A stretch of DNA of 64,000 bases from CAWJPY01 sp963844865 (GTDB lineage: Bacteria; Acidobacteriota; Thermoanaerobaculia; Thermoanaerobaculales; Sulfomarinibacteraceae): positions 1 through 64,000 of the forward strand of contig CAWJPY010000005.1 in assembly GCA_963844865.1 (NCBI GenBank), written 5' to 3'. The notes under the pieces are model-generated. The model ran no database searches. It had not been told where the DNA came from and saw nothing but the letters and a program-made list of their open reading frames with translations. Position numbers and translations under genes: made by a program. This document shows positions 61,060 through 64,000 of this stretch, piece by piece; the first letter of the stretch is position 1, and every line of letters begins with the position of its first letter.

Positions 61060-63756
61060 ATGTCCCCCATGGTGAAGACCCTGATCATCGTCGAGTCGCC
61101 GGCCAAGGCACGAACCATCTCCCGCTACCTGGGCAACGAGTACGCGGTGGAGTCATCCATCGGACACATCCGCGACCTGCCGTCCACCGCCGCCGAGATC
61201 CCGGCCAAGTACAAGAAGGAGCCCTGGGCGCGGCTCGGAGTGGACGTGGACAACGGTTTCCAACCCCTGTACGTGGTGCCGCCGTCGAAGAAGGCGCAGG
61301 TCAAGAAGCTGAAAGCCAAGCTCAAGGATGCGCCCGAGCTCTACCTGGCCACTGACGAGGACCGGGAGGGGGAGGCCATCGCCTGGCACCTGGTGGAGGT
61401 CCTGAAGCCGGACTGCCCCGTCAAGCGGCTGGTCTTCCACGAGATCACCCGCTCCGCCATCGAGCACGCCCTCGAGACGCCCCGCTCCATCGACCAGTGT
61501 CTGGTCAATGCCCAGGAGGCGCGACGCATCCTGGACCGCCTCGTGGGGTACGAGGTGTCGCCGGTGCTGTGGCGGAAGCTGCGCCCCAAGCTGTCGGCGG
61601 GCAGGGTCCAGTCGGTGGCGGTGCGCCTGGTGGTGGCCCGGGAGGAGGCGCGCATGCGCTTCGTCGAGGCCGGCTACTGGGGGATCCAGGCCGACCTCGC
61701 CAGCGGCCGAACCGGCGATCCGACGGTGGGCGCCCGCCTCGCCGAGCTCGACGGACGCCGGGTGGCCACCGGAAAAGACTTCGATGCCGAGACCGGAACC
61801 GTCACCGGCACCGGCACCGGGGTGGTGGTGCTCGACGAGGCCACCGCCTCGCACATCCGTGATCTCCTCGAGCGCGCCCGGTTTGAGGTCGACGAGATCG
61901 TGGAGAAGCCCTTCACCAACCGCCCCTACCCGCCGTTCATGACCTCGACCCTGCAGCAGGAGGCGGCGCGCAAGCTCCGCTTCAACGCTCAGCGCACCAT
62001 GCGGGTGGCGCAGCGTCTGTACGAGAACGGCTACATCACCTACATGCGCACCGACTCCTCCTCCCTGTCCGGGGAGGCGGTCCGCGCCGCCCGGCGGCAG
62101 GTGGCCGAGCTCTACGGCGAGTCCTTCCTGCCCGAGGCGCCCCGCGTCTATCGCTCGCGCTCCAAGGTGGCCCAGGAGGCCCACGAGGCCATCCGACCGG
62201 CCGGAGAGACCTTCCGCACCCCGGCGAGCCTGAGGCCCGTCCTCTCCAGCGACGACTTCAGGCTCTACGAGCTGATCTGGATGCGCACCCTCGCCTCCCA
62301 GATGCGCGACGCCACCGGCCTGCGCACCACCGCCCGCATCAGCGCCCCGGCCGGCGACCACGGGCGAGCCGTGTTCACCGCCTCCGGCAAGGTCTTCACC
62401 TTCTCCGGCTTCCTGCGCGCCTATGTGGAGGGCTCCGACGACCCCGAGGCGGAGGTCGCCGACCAGGAGAAAGTGTTGCCTCCTCTCGCCGAGGGCCAGA
62501 CACTGGAAGCCCTCCGCATCGACGCTGCCGGTCACACCACCCAACCTCCCGCCCGCTACACGGAGGCCAGCCTGGTCAAGGAGCTGGAGGCCCGTGGCAT
62601 CGGCCGACCCTCCACCTACGCCACCATCATCCAGACCATCCAGGACCGCGGGTACGTCTGGCACAAGGGGCCGGCACTGGTGCCCACCTTCACCGCCCTC
62701 GCCATGGTGCGCCTGCTGGAGCGTCAGCTCCCCGACCTGGTGGACTACGACTTCACCGCGCGCATGGAGGACGAGCTGGACACCATCGCCGAGGGTGATC
62801 GCGAGCCGGGGCCCTGGTTGAACGACTTCTACTTCGGCGGCGGCAACGACACCGACCACGGAGCGCATCGGATCATGAGCGCCGGCCTGCGGGCGCTCAT
62901 CACCCGGGCGAGCGAGGCGGTCGCGCCCCGCGAGGCATCCCGCATCGTGCTCGGGTTGAGCGAGGCAGGAGAGGAGGTTGCCGTCCGCATCGGCCGCTAC
63001 GGCAACTTCGTCCAGGTGGGAGAGTCCGACCGTCGGGCCACCGTCCCCGAGCGGATGCCCCCCGACGAGCTGACCCTGGCCCGCGCCCTCGACATGGTGG
63101 AGAAGGCGGAGGCGGGAGGCCAGCTCCTCGGCACCGATCCGGCGAGCGGCAAGCCGGTCACCCTCAAGGAGGGCCGGTACGGCCACTACGTCCAGCTCGG
63201 TGACGCCGGGGAGGAGGAAGGCAAGCCCAAGATGGCGAGCCTGTGGCCCGGGACCTCACCCGACGAGCTCACCCTCGAAGGTGCGCTGGAGCTCCTGTCC
63301 TATCCCCGTGAGCTGGGCGCCGATCCGGAGACCGGCGAGACCATCCTCGCCACCTACGGCCGATTCGGACCCTACCTGCGCCGTGGCGAGGACAACCGCA
63401 GCCTCCCCGACTACGAGAGCCTCCGCAGCATCACGCTCGAGAATGCGGCCGCCCTCTTCCGGCAGCCCAAAGGCTCGCGGAGAAGCGCACGTCCCAGTGT
63501 GCTGGCCGAGCTCGGCAGCCATCCCGAAAGCGGCGCCGAGGTCCAGGTGCTCAGCGGGCGCTACGGTCCCTACGTGAGCGACGGCACCATCAACGCGAGC
63601 CTGCCCAAGGGGGAGGATCCAGCCGCCATCACCATGGAGCGGGCGGTGGAGCTGCTGGCCGCACGCGCCGAGCGCATGCGCCAGCAGGGCAAGGATCCCG
63701 CCAAGAAGAGCCGCCGCGGGAGGCGATCCACCGGCAAGAGAACGAAGAAGAAGTAA
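61060..63756 (+). CDS. topA: DNA topoisomerase I (type IA)
   Basis: An 898-residue enzyme that relaxes negative supercoils. The TOPRIM domain opens with TLIIVESPAKARTI and includes ATDEDREGEAIAWH; the active-site Tyr is in NGYITYMRTDSSSLS. After the core (about 590 residues) come at least three repeats of the RYGxYVQxG type (IGRYGNFVQVG, EGRYGHYVQLG, YGRFGPYLRRG, SGRYGPYVSDG) in place of zinc fingers, as in actinobacterial-like enzymes. The last ~25 residues are Lys/Arg-rich. ATG 61060 follows a GGAGGGGAGG tract. Confidence 0.96.
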   Translation: MSPMVKTLIIVESPAKARTISRYLGNEYAVESSIGHIRDLPSTAAEIPAKYKKEPWARLGVDVDNGFQPLYVVPPSKKAQVKKLKAKLKDAPELYLATDEDREGEAIAWHLVEVLKPDCPVKRLVFHEITRSAIEHALETPRSIDQCLVNAQEARRILDRLVGYEVSPVLWRKLRPKLSAGRVQSVAVRLVVAREEARMRFVEAGYWGIQADLASGRTGDPTVGARLAELDGRRVATGKDFDAETGTVTGTGTGVVVLDEATASHIRDLLERARFEVDEIVEKPFTNRPYPPFMTSTLQQEAARKLRFNAQRTMRVAQRLYENGYITYMRTDSSSLSGEAVRAARRQVAELYGESFLPEAPRVYRSRSKVAQEAHEAIRPAGETFRTPASLRPVLSSDDFRLYELIWMRTLASQMRDATGLRTTARISAPAGDHGRAVFTASGKVFTFSGFLRAYVEGSDDPEAEVADQEKVLPPLAEGQTLEALRIDAAGHTTQPPARYTEASLVKELEARGIGRPSTYATIIQTIQDRGYVWHKGPALVPTFTALAMVRLLERQLPDLVDYDFTARMEDELDTIAEGDREPGPWLNDFYFGGGNDTDHGAHRIMSAGLRALITRASEAVAPREASRIVLGLSEAGEEVAVRIGRYGNFVQVGESDRRATVPERMPPDELTLARALDMVEKAEAGGQLLGTDPASGKPVTLKEGRYGHYVQLGDAGEEEGKPKMASLWPGTSPDELTLEGALELLSYPRELGADPETGETILATYGRFGPYLRRGEDNRSLPDYESLRSITLENAAALFRQPKGSRRSARPSVLAELGSHPESGAEVQVLSGRYGPYVSDGTINASLPKGEDPAAITMERAVELLAARAERMRQQGKDPAKKSRRGRRSTGKRTKKK

Positions 63757-63898
63757 GGCTCAGCCGGAACGTCCATCGCTTTCAGCGACACACACGTCTG
63801 CGGGACCACCCGCGCCCGCGTCCGACCGAACGCCCCGCGCATTTCGGTGTCATTCCGTTGGGCACCGTCACGCGGGGCGCAACGATGCTCAGCATGAC

Positions 63899-63950
63899 AA
63901 GAGCCGCGACACGTGCGGCCGCGGCTCCGTCGCCCGGTCCAACGACCGGG
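63899..63950 (-). terminator. Hairpins downstream of rpmG (possible terminator)
   Basis: On the minus strand, CCCGGTC-GTTG-GACCGGG (63933-63950) and GAGCCGCG...CGCGGCTC (about 63902-63928) form two consecutive hairpins after the L33 stop. No run of T follows, so termination may be factor-dependent. They also face the end of topA from the other side. Confidence 0.4.
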
Positions 63951-63956
63951 ACCCGA

Positions 63957-64000
63957 TCAGCGGGACTCTTTGAACACCACGTGCTTGCGCACGACGGGAT
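63957..64000 (-). CDS. rpmG: 50S ribosomal protein L33, C-terminal end only
   Basis: The last 14 codons of a minus-strand gene reach the window edge: PVVRKHVVFKESR then TGA at 63957-63959. This matches the L33 C-terminus (KYDPVVRKHVVFKE). In many bacteria rpmG lies close to secE, nusG and tRNA-Trp, which would be beyond the edge. It converges with topA. Confidence 0.8.
   Translation of the reverse strand, partial: PVVRKHVVFKESR

Overview
The window looks like a join of two unrelated genomes. Positions 1 to about 7235 have moderate GC and carry, on the + strand, the C-terminal piece of a TetR-like regulator, a membrane methyltransferase-family gene, a YbaK-type deacylase and a canonical F-type ATP synthase operon (atpI/Z-like, atpB, E, F, H, A, G, D). 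The operon stops abruptly inside atpD, at the conserved segment after the Walker B region. From about 7236 to 64000 the sequence is clearly more GC-rich, with strong G/C preference at third codon positions. No integrase, transposase or tRNA marks the border, so an assembly chimera is the simplest explanation.

The GC-rich part suggests a Gram-negative deltaproteobacterial-type lineage (Myxococcota, Desulfobacterota or Binatota-like). Pointers are Ser/Thr kinases with HRDxSPxN loops, DUF4388 modules, a PilZ-like/AMIN fusion, bactofilin, and a DUF1302/DUF1329/YCF48/MMPL envelope cluster. This placement is inference from gene content. Layout: 7.2-15.7 kb, a minus-strand envelope transport block (truncated MacA-like adaptor, MMPL-type RND permease, YCF48 propeller, DUF1329 and DUF1302 proteins), divergent from a lone LytTR regulator. 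16.6-21.3 kb: a small hypothetical gene, tyrA, an ECF sigma/anti-sigma unit with a small membrane protein, a HAMP protein with no output domain and an SRPBCC protein. 21.5-30.5 kb (minus): dipeptidyl peptidase IV, a REC-PAS-GGDEF-EAL protein translationally coupled to a REC-PAS histidine kinase, a methyltransferase coupled to bactofilin, a DUF4388 protein and a CGGC protein. 30.7-45.9 kb: a glutathione transferase, a ferritin-like protein, a divergent Nramp-like transporter, PilZ-like/AMIN, a kinase-DUF4388 fusion, two membrane glycosyltransferases, a radical SAM protein, DNA polymerase I, a Nudix CoA hydrolase and phosphatidylserine decarboxylase.

46-64 kb holds housekeeping genes mixed with repeat-rich intergenic DNA: a Ser/Thr kinase, yidD, ileS (two apparent +1 frameshifts), a Tat-exported phosphodiesterase-like protein, a degenerate sulfatase-like lipoprotein, an FG-GAP lipoprotein, an S23-type four-helix-bundle protein, a CurA-like oxidoreductase, valS (one apparent frameshift in a run of eight C), a small hypothetical protein, topA and the last codons of rpmG (L33) at the right edge.

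The most unusual non-coding content is in this last part. A dispersed repeat is built on GGTGCCAGGCACC/GGTGCCTGGCACC cores that occur in pairs exactly 54 bp apart at four loci. One of these loci contains a 70-bp near-exact copy of the 3' end of the neighbouring phosphodiesterase gene. At 55963-56393 there is a 13-bp tandem repeat (21 units) that runs into a nested inverted repeat, which encloses the ribosome-binding site and start codon of the S23-like gene. No tRNA, complete rRNA, CRISPR array or transposase gene was recognised.
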